Position numbers and translations under genes: made by a program. Positions 32,420-42,957 of a stretch of DNA of 64,000 bases are shown here, piece after piece (position 1 is the first letter of the stretch; each line of letters starts with the position of its first letter). The notes under the pieces are model-generated. The model was not told where the DNA came from and did no database searches. It worked only from the letters and a program-made list of their open reading frames with translations. The DNA lies in NCBI GenBank assembly GCA_951799405.1, contig OX637354.1, positions 3,658,001-3,722,000 on the forward strand, given 5' to 3'. Origin of the DNA: Agapetus fuscipes (taxonomy: Eukaryota; Arthropoda; Insecta; Trichoptera; Glossosomatidae).

Positions 32420-33510
32420 ATGAGTCACTCCTTATCCCAAAACTAAGGACCCAAAAGTGAGTCTAACGATATAGCCAAGGCTGAGTCAAGTAAGACCTAG
32501 AAAAGATATGAGTTTGAGTCAGAGAAGACCCCAGACAAGATCCAAGTTTAAGTTTAAATGACTCAAGGTAAGACCCAAATGTAAGTCAACGAAGATCTAT
32601 GGTTAATTCAATGAATGGACAGTCTAAGTCAAGATGAGAGTTTAAGTCAAAGGAAACCATAGTTTGAAGCAAGTAAGGTGTTAAGGTGAGATCTAAGATG
32701 CAGTCAATGCAAAACTGAAGATGAGTAAAAAATCAATGTATGACCCAAGTGTAAGTCGAAGAAGATCAAATGCAAAAGTCAAGTTTGAGTCAAAGAACAA
32801 TTAAGGTTGGCTGAAAGAAAAACCAAAAGCGTGTTTCACTCAGGTAAAATCAAATTCAAAACCGAAGTGTATGCCAAAAAAAAACAATTATAAACCCCAA
32901 TTTTCAGCCAATGAAGATCAAATGCAAGATTCTAATTTGAGTCAAAGGAGTCCCAAGGCTGACTCAAAGAAAACCCAAGGCAAGACCCATGTCTGAGTCA
33001 AGCAATACCCAAGTTTGAGTCAGGCGAAAACCAAGCATGAGCCAAATAATATCAAATGCCAGACTCAAATTTAAGTCAAAGGATTCTCAAGGCTGAATCA
33101 AAGAAAAAAACCAAAGCTAAGATCCATGTCTGAGTCAAGCAAGACCCAAATTTGAGCCAAGGGAGATCAAATGCAAGATTCAAATTTAAGTCAAAAGATA
33201 ACCAAGGCTTACTCGAAGAAAACCAAAAGACCATATCCATGTCTGAGTCAAGCAAGACCCAAGTTTGAGCCAAGGGAGATCAAATGCAAGATTCAATTTT
33301 GAGTCAAAAGATTACCAAGGCTCACTCGAAGAAAACCAAAAGACCGTATCCATGTCTGAGTCAAGCAAGAGCCAAGTTTGAGCCAAGGGAGAACAAATGC
33401 AAGATTCAAATTTAAGTCAAAAGATTACCAAGGCTCACTCGAAGAAAACCAAAAGACCGTATCCATGCCTGAGTCAAGCAAGACCCAAGCTTGAGTCAGG
33501 CAAAACCGAA
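32420..33510. repeat. Satellite array, 113-bp units at the right end
   Basis: CCATGTCTGAGTCAAGCAA starts at 33124, 33237, 33350 and (with one change) 33463, giving exactly 113 bp each. An older step of 137 bp precedes them (32987). To the left only degenerate ~20-nt phrases of the GAGTCAAG..AGACCCAA type remain. Confidence 0.9.
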
Positions 33511-33857
33511 GGCTGAAGGTCACACCGGGGTTTTCGTGGGAACCCCAAACCAGCAGTGACCCCTCGTGAGCTGGAACATGCGCGCGCTCATGAGGAATTT
33601 GGTTATTCCACGTTATTAATTGATTCATATTAATGAAGCGACACAAGGTATCAAACACTAAATAAAATAAATAATATTATTCCGACATTTTTATCATTAT
33701 AATTCAGAGCTATTTTTAACACTGACGTAATAATTTTCCCATGGCTTTGCAAGGTGCACAAAGAGAGAGTTTATTTTTTAAATTGACTAGGTATTATTTC
33801 TGAAACATTTTGGTGGGAATCGAACTCTAGTTTTCCGGCATGCTAACGCTTCTAAAA
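33511..33857. other. Nothing recognised
   Basis: A GC-richer part lies at 33515-33600. No gene. Confidence 0.4.
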
Positions 33858-34180
33858 CTTCTAAGATACACATAAAGTGTAACTTCTTGCCGTGTTTATC
33901 CCCAAAGGGGTCGCATGTGGCGAGTGGGATCTATTTATTTCTACGGGTTAAGGGGCCGGCCTTACGACAATCACTTCAGTTGAAGTAGGGGTTTCCCAGC
34001 TCCCGAGGGGACTGGTACTTACTTCTTGTGAAGGCTGATTAAACCTTGCTGGTATTTCATTTTGAGTTTTGAAATAACAACGAAACAGGTAATCATTTCT
34101 GACACCCGCCCGCGGTGAGATTCGAACCCGAGCTCTTGGCATGGAATGCAAACACTCTACCGACTGAGCTATCGACCGGA
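33858..34180 (-). repeat. SINE-A, full length
   Basis: From AGATACACATAAAGTGTAAC to the head complement ACCGACTGAGCTATCGACCG. Confidence 0.85.
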
Positions 34181-34189
34181 CTACGTTGC

Positions 34190-34640
34190 ACTGATGTGAA
34201 AAGGAAAAGAAGAAAGGGAGTACCGAGAAAAATATGGCATGATCAGAGCGGTGAAATTGTGAAAGAATGGGATATACAAAGCGAATGTAAAAGAAAGAAA
34301 TGTACGAGACAGGCGATGGATATGAATGAATTAAAAGAGGTATGCAAGGATAGGGAAAATTGAAGGCAGATGTGTGGAGGCTCTGGCCACCCCCAGCAAA
34401 ATGGTGACAGAGTTACAGTCAGTCACTAGTGAGAATTCGATATAGGCAAAATTAGGCAATCAAACTAAATAAAGAAAAGTATGGAAGGATCAAATCTCTG
34501 AAATAGCGAATGAATGGGATATCCAGAGTCATAATAAAAGGAGGACTTGTATGAAAAAGGTTATGACTCTGGATGAAATGAAAGAAGTATGCAAGGACAG
34601 GAAGAAGTGGCGGCTAATCTGCAATGTTGATTTCTAATGT
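34190..34640 (+). mobile_element. Two non-LTR RT C-terminal fragments
   Basis: 34190-34430 encodes KRKRRKGVPRKIWHDQSGEI, then EWDIQSECKRKKC, and ends CCACCCCCAGCAAAATGG. 34475-34625 is a second piece with EWDIQSHNKR and TLDEMKEVCKDRKKW. Both match the intact element at 48.2-49.5 kb. Confidence 0.8.
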
Positions 34641-34752
34641 TGGTGTATTCATTTGCTACATTTTTTGCATAGGAAATTTTTGACTTTTTTTGTATAGATT
34701 TCTTTGTAAGGTTTTGTTCTTTTTTATATTTAAATGTAATTTATTATTCATA

Positions 34753-35004
34753 TTCCTTGACTTATAGGTTGGTATGAGGCTGACCACCCATACTGTAAAA
34801 AATGGTTCACTTTGCCAATGTCACCCCTGTTTCAGGGAAGGTCGGCAAAAGTTGTGGGGCTTATGTTCATTTGAGGTTTGGATTTTATTTGTAAGTACAC
34901 ATTCAGCATTTGTAAGCGCGAACTACACTTGTTGGTTTGTGGGCATACATCTGAGAGCTTTAAATGAATATATCCTTGCAAGTTAGATTATAGATCATAG
35001 ATTT
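34753..35004 (+). repeat. REP-V, full length
   Basis: Appears almost identical to the 21.07 kb copy, which points to recent spread. Confidence 0.85.
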
Positions 35005-35034
35005 ATTATAAACTAAATGCACGCACTCAAGCAG

Positions 35035-35512
35035 ACTCGGGTATTTGGTCCATCCATTCTTTTCTCGGTCTTCCTCTACCACGACATCCATGTATTCTTG
35101 CAACATATACTTATCGACACCTTAAAGGTAGAACTGAATAAGTGACATATTAAGCTAACATGGGTTTCTCAGACAAATGCACCTTTCTCTATTTTCTACG
35201 AGAGAAAACACTACAAAAGTGTGAAAATCCTGTAGTTAAGAAGTTTTTCATGAGCACTGCCTTACAATGAGTTCACTTACTATGAGAAGTTACTCCCAAT
35301 TGAATGTTTTATCCACGATTTCTCAAATCAGTGAATCAGCGTTTCTTCATTTTTTTCACATTAAATGTAGAGACAAGTCCAAACCATCTTAACAAACTTC
35401 TTTTAATCTTGACTTTCATACTTTTCCTTGCACCACATTATTTTCTTGCTGCAACTGTAACTCTGTCGCCATTCCGCTAGGGGTGGCCAGAGCCTCTGCA
35501 GAGCTGCCTATC
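35035..35512 (-). mobile_element. Non-LTR RT fragments around MITE-3
   Basis: CCATCCATTCTTTTCTCGG (35040) and CCAAACCATCTTAAC (35378) are minus-strand RT coding pieces on either side of MITE-3. CTGCAACTGTAACTCTGTCG (35450) is the 3' end of a further copy, with the CCGCTAGGGGTGGCC signature. Confidence 0.7.
35110..35345. mobile_element. MITE-3
   Basis: TATCGACACCTTAAAGGTAG at the left, AACATGGGTTTCTCAGACAA and CACGATTTCTCAAATCAGTG inside. The right TIR is lost (ends AATCAGCGTTTCTTC). Confidence 0.75.
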
Positions 35513-35801
35513 GCATGATAATAAACACATAGATTAGAGGGCTGGTGCTTTTTCTAGTTTGTGAACATCATTATTGCACACTATTCGCATTGCCGGGTCA
35601 TTACGGAATTTTATCAGCGGGCTCCTTGAGGTGGGAGGTGTGCCCTCCCCCTCCCCCCTCCCTCCCACAACACCAGCGTCGTGTGTGGTCCCAGGTTCCC
35701 GGAGAAATCGCGGCACTGCGCCAATATGGCATAGCGAAATTTTAGCGAGGAATTTGCGAAAACGAAAATAGCCGAGGAAAAAAAAATTAGAGAACCCGCG
35801 C
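35513..35801. other. GC-rich stretch, nothing recognised
   Basis: Contains a pyrimidine tract (CCCTCCCCCTCCCCCCTCCC at about 35643). No coding similarity. Confidence 0.35.
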
Positions 35802-36094
35802 AACGCAACTAACTACACGTATAGTGTAACTTCTCGTCGTATTATCCCCGAAGGGTTTCCCATGTGGCAAGTGGAATATATTTATTTTTATAAGTACCTA
35901 AGGGCCAACCACAACCGAGTAGGGGTCTGATACTCATTTCTTGTGAAGGCGGAGTAAGCCTTGCCGGTATTTTATTTTGGGTTATGAAATAAACACCGAA
36001 ACAGGAAATCATTTCTGACACCCTCAGTGGGATTCGAACCCGAGCACTCGGCATGGAATGCAAGCACTCTACCCAGTGAGTTATCGACCGGACT
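35802..36094 (-). repeat. SINE-A
   Basis: From AACGCAACTAACTACACGTA to the head complement ACCCAGTGAGTTATCGACCG. The CAGTTGAAGTGG hairpin region is shortened. Confidence 0.8.
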
Positions 36095-36458
36095 GTAGAT
36101 AAACTAAGCCCCACATAAACATAAGCTTTACAACTCCGGTCACCTCTCCCTGAAACCGGGATGGCATTAACAAAAATAAACCAAATGTTTGCAGCATGGG
36201 AGCTCAACCTCGTACCAACCTATTAATCAAGGAACTGAAGTCTGTAATCTATAATCTAAGTTGCAAAGATATATAGGCATTTAAATTTAATGTTAAATGC
36301 ATGCTCACAAACAGACACGTGTAAGTTCGCGCTTACAAATTAAAATCCAAACCTCAAATTAACATACACCCTGCAACTTTTACCAGTGGCATAAGCAAGA
36401 GTGAACCAAGTTTTTACAGCTTGCGAGATCAGCCTCCCACCAACCTATTAGTCAAGAA
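36095..36458 (-). repeat. Two REP-V copies in a row
   Basis: A 3'-truncated, diverged copy (36095-36234, ending CCTATTAATCAAGGAAC) is followed by a longer one (36242-36458, starting TCTATAATCTAAGTTGC). Confidence 0.7.
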
Positions 36459-36539
36459 CAAAATTAATTTAGGAAAATGAGCTATGGGATGTTTGCATTT
36501 TTCGAGCGACACATTTTAATACCGAAAGCCTTTCCAGCG

Positions 36540-36615
36540 ACTCGCCGCTCCACTCTCCAGTTTCACTCTCCGCTCCACTCTCCAGTTTCACTCTCCGGTC
36601 CACTCTCCGTGGTGG
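36540..36615. repeat. Short ~25-bp tandem repeat
   Basis: CGCTCCACTCTCCAGTTTCA is repeated with CTCTC about three times. Confidence 0.8.
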
Positions 36616-36774
36616 GTGGTCTCTCGCACAGCCGCTACAAATCTGCACAACTCAGAAACACAATCCGTAATTGTGGCGATCAATTATGGCGAGATTTGAC
36701 GGTGTGCGCCTAGTGAGGCGGCCCAGCGTGTACCAGGCATTCCAGTGCTGCTCTTTTTGCATATCCCACATGAG

Positions 36775-36955
36775 GTTCCACGACAAATCTGTCACAGACA
36801 AGCCGTCCACTGACAGCTCGGCAATGGACACATCAGTCACACCAAAGTTCGTCCATTTGTCGGTCAACGACATTTCTGTCACAGACTCGAAATGAAATGA
36901 AGTATGTAAGGACAGAAAGAAATGACGGTTGATCTGTAATGTTGGCGGTTAGGAC
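36775..36955. repeat. 15-bp phrase repeat with RT scrap
   Basis: Units such as ACAGACAAGCCGTCCACTGA and AATGGACACATCAGTCACAC run to about 36895. GAAGTATGTAAGGACAGAAA (RT C-terminus, CKDRK) follows. Confidence 0.6.
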
Positions 36956-37057
36956 TAGGGTTTTTTTTTAAATTATAACTTTGTATTCTGTATTTGTTTT
37001 GATGTTTTGATACATATTATTATTTGTGATTTAAAAAAATTAAACTGGTTGTGTATG

Positions 37058-37306
37058 TTCCTTGACTATAGGTTGGTATGAAGCTGACCAACCATATTTT
37101 ACAAAATGGTTCACTTTGTCAATGTCACCTTTGATTCAGGGAAAAGTTGCAGGGCTGATGTTCATTTGAGATTGGGTTTTTATATTGTAGGTTCACATGC
37201 GGCATGTGCAAGCGCACACTTGTACGTGTCTGCTTGTTAGAATGCATACCTACATATAACGTGAATCCCCAATGTTACATATCTTATCATCTTAGATTAG
37301 ATTAGG
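37058..37306 (+). repeat. REP-V abutting RT
   Basis: Starts TTCCTTGACTATAGGTTGG and ends AGATTAGATTAG, where the RT frame begins at once. Confidence 0.8.
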
Positions 37307-38269
37307 TTTGATGTTTACAAGGGAGTACGACAGGGTTGTGTAATGAGTCCGTGGTTATTTAACATAATCATGGACAATTGTATGAAAGAAGCAGAAATTT
37401 CTCATTATGGTGTGAAAGTGGGTGAGACGAATGTTGGAGTTCTTCTCTATGCTGACGATGCCGTAGTGTTGGCTGATACAGCGGAGGAGCTCCAGATGAT
37501 ACTCACCAAAATGAATGATGCTTTTAGTAAGAACGGTTTAAAAGTGAATGCCAGTAAGACGAAAGTATTAGTGTTTGACAGGACTGAGGAATGCGAGGAA
37601 ATTGAGATAAGACTGAATGAAACAAGAGTGGAGGTCGTGAAAGAATTTGATTATCTGGGAAGCAAGTTTGAGTCGAATGGGAAATTGACGAAAGAATTGG
37701 AAAAGCGTGCTAGTAGAGGAAGAAGTGTAATGGGAACGATTGGAAGAATTGCAAGAAATAGGAAACTTACGAAGAATATGAGATTGGCGGTCCACAATGG
37801 TATATTGGTTCCGACATTGATGTATGGAAGTGAGGCGTGGACAGTTAATGAATGTGAGCTGAGTAAAGTATGTACGGTTGAAATGGCTTACCTGAGAGCA
37901 ATGGCTGGAAAAACACTGAATGATAGAGTACGTAATGATTGGGTGATGAACGAGTGTGGTATAAAAGAGAATATGAGAATGAAAGTACAAAAAAGTACGA
38001 TGAGATGGTTCGGACATCTCGAAAGAATGGATAATGAACGACTAACGAAGAAAGTGTACAAAGGAAATGTCAGAGGAAAGCGCGGAAGGGGAAGGCCGAG
38101 GAAAAAATGGTTAGACCAAATAGGTGAGATTGCGAAAGAATGGAACCTGCAGAGTGAAAATAAGAGAAGAGTATGTATGAAAAAGGTGATGAATATTGAG
38201 GAAATGAAAGTGGTTTGTAAGGACAGAAAAAAGTGGAGGCGCATCTGCGGAGGTACCGGCCACCCCTAG
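37307..38269 (+). mobile_element. Non-LTR retrotransposon RT, C-terminal ~320 aa, open frame
   Basis: The frame starts in RT motif B (VYKGVRQGCVMSPWLFNII) at the REP-V boundary. It continues with motif C VGVLLYADDAVV, the KTKVLVFDR and FDYLGSKF thumb-region motifs, GILVPTLMYGSEAW, RWFGHLERMD, GKRGRGRPRKKWLDQIGEI and ends CKDRKKWRRICGGTGHP, stop at 38267-38269. The 5' part, with endonuclease and RT motif A, is missing. The frame is uninterrupted, so the copy is fairly young. The 3' tail is CAGTAACAGTAACAG. The clade (RTE, CR1 or relatives) was not settled. Confidence 0.9.
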
Positions 38270-38284
38270 TGGAACGGCGGCAGG

Positions 38285-38760
38285 ATACAGTAACAGTAAC
38301 AGATAATTTGGCCAAAAATACATCGGTCACACGATAGTTCGTCGATACGACTTTTTGGTACACGTCATTTCGAGCAGAGACAACTCGCCAATCGCCAGTT
38401 GTCTCTGCCAACTCGACAATTCCTTCACACGACAGTTCGTCCGGAAGACTTTTCGGTCAACGACACTTCGGTCACATACAGTATATCTATGGTCCTAAGA
38501 CAGCACTTCGGTCACACACAGTATATGGTCCTAAGACAGCTCTATAATAGAAAACTAAAATAATTTAAACAACAGTATTGACAAAAGTTTTTTTGAGAGC
38601 AAGTTTTCTGTGATGGAGCTGTCTGTGGACCATATATTATTTGTTACCGTAATGTCGTTGACTGAAAAGTCGTGTGGCCGAACTGTCGTTTGACTAAATT
38701 ATCCGTAACTGATGTGTCTATGGACTAGTTGTCTGTGATGACGTTTACCGAAAAGTTGTG
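38285..38760. repeat. 15-bp phrase repeats after RT 3' end
   Basis: Degenerate phrases such as CATCGGTCACACGATAGTTC and GACTTTTCGGTCAACGACAC run to about 38530. Inverse phrases (GTCGTGTGGCCGAACTGTCG) occur at 38640-38760. Confidence 0.6.
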
Positions 38761-38762
38761 CT

Positions 38763-39070
38763 GATAAATAATAGTAATATTAAGATGATTTTTTTGGTGA
38801 GCGCTGTTTTTGTGTGTATCACACCTCAAGAGCCCTCTGCGAGCTTGGTCGTCGATGTACAAAGCGCCAATTCTCAAGCAAGACCCAGTTGTTGTAAGGT
38901 TGGATGGACCTTTCAGTGACCGGCCTTTGGTAAAGGTTTATGAATTTATCAACCCAACGAAGAGCACATTTGGAAACATGAATGTTATATTTCTTTGCTC
39001 CGCCGGGGTTCGAATCCACAACCTTCCATTTACGAGTCCGAAGTGTTGCCACTGGACTACGGACCGGTCA
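38763..39070 (-). repeat. SINE-B, full length
   Basis: From AATAATAGTAATATTAAGAT to the head complement CCACTGGACTACGGACCGG. Just outside the head AAAGAAATGCCAAC follows, which includes GCCAAC, the end of 5S on the other strand. Confidence 0.85.
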
Positions 39071-39145
39071 AAGAAATGCCAACAATATCTTATGTAATAA
39101 AGATTTTAAATTATGATTACGGTCGTTAGACATTTTAAAGAATGA

Positions 39146-39270
39146 AAAAAACGGATTTTACTGACCGTGCTTTTGCACACGTCTCCTGAGGACGTCGGAT
39201 ATGACTCCGACGAAACGTAGAGAAAATCGTTCTTCTCTTTTGCACGGTCAGTAAAATCCGTGTTTTTCAT
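39146..39270 (+). mobile_element. Foldback element with hammerhead-like core
   Basis: Arms ACGGATTTTACTGACCGTGC and GCACGGTCAGTAAAATCCG enclose CTGAGGAC, stem GTCGGA, loop TATGAC, stem TCCGAC, GAAACGT (39186-39218). It matches 26165-26260 in the opposite orientation. Confidence 0.7.
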
Positions 39271-39343
39271 TATTTATTATGTAATAAAGTTTTGCACTTT
39301 CACTTTTATGGTCGTTGCCATTTTGATTGTTTTGATAACACGC

Positions 39344-39378
39344 CTTGAGAATGCTTTCTGCTCGAGAAAGCGAAACGT
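39344..39378 (+). other. Hammerhead-like hairpin motif, variant
   Basis: CTTGAGAAT, stem GCTTTC, loop TGCTC, stem GAAAGC (with GA slip), GAAACGT. The core is weaker than at 39186. Confidence 0.35.
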
Positions 39379-39786
39379 CGACACACAAGAAATCTGCAAA
39401 AAGACTTCGGTCTTACACGAAAAAAATTGTCTTATAAATTGATACCGATACCTTTGCTACTTAGATTATAGAGCAAAATACTCAGATACATAAAAAGAGT
39501 CAAGTATAATTAAATGGATAACAAAAGCATTTTTCAATGTGGCGATGTGACAGCTGTCAAAGTTGACGCGTGAGGTCAGGAACCTTGAGGGTGCGACACA
39601 CCAGGTGGTCCCAGATGCATGGGCACGTGCATACTTTATACAGTGTATACACTATACGATACAGAATATACAATCATTATTGCTGGTGGACAAAAAAATA
39701 TGCCACGTGTCGATGCGCGGAGACGAAGAGTTAAAAAAAAGCTTTTTTGTTCAATTCAGTCATCTGCTCCTTCTTCCTCAGCCTTT

Positions 39787-40085
39787 CCCAGTCTATGATG
39801 ATGATGATCTTCTTCTTCGTGTCAGACACTACACTACTCTTGCCCAGTGTCGGGCAACATCCACTGCTTCACCATTACTCTCCATTAGGTCGGCCAGTGA
39901 GCAGCTTGTTGGGCAGGCCGGGCAGATCCGAAGATGATCCATTGACTGTTGGGCTCCGCATTCACAGAGCGTGGTGTCATCTTGATGAAGGATTCCCCAG
40001 GCCCTCATGTTACAGCGAGCTCTGCCAACACCCGTTCTCAGCCTGTTGAGTGCTCTCCACACAGGCCACTCAAGATCCCGTCTAG
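39787..40085 (-). mobile_element. Non-LTR C-terminal zinc-knuckle fragment
   Basis: The minus frame reads LNRLRTGVGRARCNMRAWGI, then CECGAQQSMDHLRICPAC (C-C-H-C pattern) and a stop. This is the cysteine-rich end of many endonuclease-RT elements. ATCATCATCATCAT follows as tail. Confidence 0.7.
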
Positions 40086-40265
40086 GTGGTTGATGATGAT
40101 GATTTTTATAGCGCCGTTTCGTGACTACTGTCAGTGCAAGGGGACGGACTGTCTCCCCGTTCTTGCCGGTGTCCTTCCTCTGGATCTTCACCTCCAGGTT
40201 GCCAACGCCATAAGTCTTTTGAGACGCGGCCTCACCGCTACTATCGGCGAAGATAGCATTGATCC
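40086..40265 (-). mobile_element. L2/CR1-like 3' end
   Basis: ACGAAACGGCGCTATAAAAA, then CATCATCATCAA, is the same 3' end as at 11041 and 29728. The minus frame before it (KIQRKDTGKNGETVRPLALT) is unrecognised. Confidence 0.5.
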
Positions 40266-40269
40266 CCCC

Positions 40270-40707
40270 ACCCGAGGAATATCCTCTGGAACTCGGAAAC
40301 TGGTTGTGCTTATGGCTCTCCGCGTGTGGCAAAAACGATGGGACTCCTCCGACAAAGGCAGAACCACCTTTTCTTTCTTTCCCTCGGTCCGTGAGAGATA
40401 CGAGGCTCCTTGGTTGGTCCCGGACCATTGGACCAGTCAGTTCTTGACTGGTCACGGTAAATTTAGGGCCAGGCTCTTCCAGCTTGGCCTCTCAAGGGGG
40501 TCGGGTTGTGAGTGCGGAGCGACGCTGCAGGACGTGCGACACATCCTGTGGGACTGCGAAGCCTTGCAACCTGGTCGTGAGGCGCTCTTCAACGCTGTCA
40601 GACCGGCCATCGGCCCGATCGGATATGCGGACTTTGTGGCCAACAAATCTAACTTTGAGGCTTTTTCAAAGTTTTGTGCCAGCTATGGCGAGAACTCGTC
40701 GGTCTAA
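40270..40707 (+). mobile_element. R1/I-like non-LTR C-terminal fragment
   Basis: The frame reads VWQKRWDSSDKGRTTFSFFP, then QFLTGHGKFRARLFQLGL and CECGATLQDVRHILWDC, the characteristic C-terminus (W...W..S.KGR.T, LTGHG.F..YL, C.CG....H.L..C) of R1-type and related elements. The stop is at 40705-40707. The RT itself is missing. Confidence 0.75.
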
Positions 40708-41039
40708 TTAGACCGACATTCTTTCTTCTTTTCTTTATTCTTTCCCACCTCTATGGTGGTTGGCCACTTAGTCAGGAGAGAACCTCCCGAACAGTCTCAG
40801 TAGTAACATCTCGAATTTAGGCCTTAAGTTATATGTTAAGACGCTCAGAATCACTTTGCATTTTTGTTTGTAAATTTAAAATCCTCGAGCCCTAAACTCT
40901 CACGGCTATAATCTTTCAGTGATTTCTGAGCCTCCTTTGCTTTGTGTAAACACTTGGGAAAGTGTAGCTTCACGGGAGGGCCTTCTGCCACTCGCATCTC
41001 ACATAACTTTTGCATGCGAGTCCTGTGACACATCCCCGG
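40708..41039. other. Nothing recognised
   Basis: Probably retroelement 3' untranslated sequence at the left. A short hairpin GTCGGTCTAATTAGACCGAC lies at 40698-40717. Confidence 0.4.
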
Positions 41040-41380
41040 ATGGGATGGATATACAGGGCGTGGGTCAGTGGAGGGGAGACTGACCCCTGAGAGAAGGTGT
41101 TGTCAGTGCAAGGGCGCTTTCAGGCTTGACGCTACGGTGAAGAAATGGGTCTTCATTCCCTTCTTGAAGCTCTCGATCCCTTCCTTGGCGCGCACTTCAG
41201 GTGGCAGCTGGTTCCAAGTGGACGGTCCCGCAACGGCGAAAGCGCGGTATCCGAACACTGTGCTTCTTTTTCTGCATTGTGTGCTGACAGATGTAAGAGC
41301 ACTGTCGGCAGATCGCAGAGTGAGCCCCCTCTCGCTCAGACTCCTCGGTAATATCAGATCCTGAGCTTTCTCCAATCCTC
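41040..41380 (-). mobile_element. CR1/L2-like RT C-terminal fragment
   Basis: The minus frame has LILPRSLSERGLTLRSADSA, then STVFGYRAFAVAGPSTWNQL and IESFKKGMKTHFFTVA. The RAF.VA.P..WN.LP...R pattern is the usual C-terminus of CR1/L2-group elements. Confidence 0.75.
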
Positions 41381-41384
41381 TCTA

Positions 41385-41490
41385 TTCCTGTCTATCAGCT
41401 GCTGTGTTCAGCCATCCCTTGCCTGCAGTTCTCTTGATGTCGTCCAGCCACGTCAGTTGGGGTCTGCCCTATCCCCGCTTGGACATCCTA
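41385..41490 (-). mobile_element. Short RT C-terminal remnant
   Basis: The minus frame reads GRPQLTWLDDIKRTAGKGWL, then NTAADRQE, a post-RT GRP..TW.DD motif distinct from the other lineages. Confidence 0.55.
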
Positions 41491-41711
41491 GACAGACACG
41501 TGCAAGTTCGCGCTTGCACATGCCGCATGTGAACCTGCAACTTAAAAATCCAATTCTCAAATGGACATACACCCTGCAACTCTTGGCGTCCTTCCCTGAA
41601 ACGGGGGTGACATTGGCAAAGTGAACCGAAACGGGAAATCATTTCTGACACCCTCGGTGGTTGATTCGACATGGAATGCAAGCACTCTACCAGCTGAGCT
41701 ATTGAGCGGAG
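41486..41711 (-). repeat. Chimera of REP-V and SINE-A head
   Basis: Minus-strand REP-V runs up to AAAGTGAACC, then switches without a gap into the SINE-A head complement (CCGAAACGGGAAATCATTTC) ending at AGCTGAGCTATTGAGCGG. Confidence 0.7.
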
Positions 41712-42016
41712 TTAGTTTAGAATAAATTAAATAAATTATTAATTTATAATATTTACTATACATACTGTTGAGTTATTCATAGTGCTGTCACTAAGCCTAG
41801 ACTATTTTGTAGTGTCGCGTTTCTGGGTACAGAATTAGAGGACAGTAGCGACCGGAAGTGGAGACCACCAACGGAGTCTGGCGTCCCTCTCGCACCCGCC
41901 GCCCACTCACTGCGGAGGGAGAGAGACAGAGCACTCATTGATTAAATTCGTAAAATATGAGAGCGCGGTTCGATTGACACAGGGCAGCATTGTAAACTAT
42001 TCTATTTTATTTTCTT
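41712..42016. other. Nothing recognised
   Basis: A GC-richer patch lies at 41850-41930. No gene. Confidence 0.35.
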
Positions 42017-42288
42017 ACTAGCAGTACCCGGCGTGTTTCACTACGCCATTTGGGCATGTGGTATCATTTTTTTTCTACAGATAAAAGAGGAAACAACAGG
42101 ATCAAAAAAAAAAGTGTGCTAATCGGAATCAAGCTTCACACAATTTATCTCTAGGTTAATCTTCACGTTTTCTAAAAAAAAAGGTCTAGGTATAACTGTT
42201 AAGCAGCAGAGCCAAGCATAGGGAAAATCGATTGCGGTGCTCCATTTATATTTAAGATAAAAAAATCGGCTATGTAACGTCACTCATC
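42017..42288. repeat. Possible LINE/Helitron-like remnant
   Basis: Starts ACTAGCAGTACCCGGCGTGT, a phrase common at ends of dispersed eukaryotic elements. The rest is unrecognised. Confidence 0.3.
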
Positions 42289-42528
42289 TAATCTATTCTA
42301 AGTTGCATGGATATAATTGTTACATTTAGAATTCACATTAAGTGCATGCCCACAAGCAGACACGTATAAGTTCACACTTGCACATTCTGCGTGTGAACCT
42401 ACAACATAAAAACCCAAATCTCAAATGAACATACACCCTGCAACTCTTTGCTGACCTTCCCTGAAACAGGGGTGACATTGGCAGAGTGAACCATTTTCTA
42501 TTTATAGTTGGTCAGATGCATATTGACC
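42289..42528 (-). repeat. REP-V
   Basis: TCTAATCTATTCTAAGTTGC at the left. The 5' end is diverged (GCATATTGACCTATA). Confidence 0.8.
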
Positions 42529-42957
42529 TATACAAGAAAAGAATATAAACAATAAATTAAATTTTATAATCATATAATTAAAGAACTAATCTATAAAATT
42601 CACTATACTCTTTGAGCAAAGTGAAGAAATAAATGTATTCCAAACAATCAGGAATATTTTTCAATGTAACCGCACTGTGAAACGTATGCAGTTGGGGAAA
42701 ATGCTTCATACAATATGATGCACTTAAGTGTTTTTTCAACTATCTCCATAAAAGTGTTTAATTTATGTTGAATTTTTGACTCCCTGTCCTGTCTTTATCC
42801 CGGCCAAGTGAATTCACATTTTTTCCCCACATTTAAAATGTGCTCTATCCATTATTTCAATAAGTGAAAGTTTTAGGTAGTGCACACGGAACATTTTCTA
42901 TTGACAACAAAATTGTAAGTCGCACGGCCGGGTTAGGTAAAAGGCAAACATTTTGTT
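42529..42957. other. AT-rich, nothing recognised
   Basis: No supported feature. Confidence 0.4.

Noticed and set aside
37568..38411. Several long minus-strand frames opposite the RT at 37.3-38.3 kb
   Set aside because: They are antisense shadows. The + frame holds the RT motifs.
40698..40717. Hairpin GTCGGTCTAATTAGACCGAC as a terminator
   Set aside because: The genome is eukaryotic and the hairpin overlaps the stop codon of a LINE remnant, so a bacterial-type terminator makes no sense.
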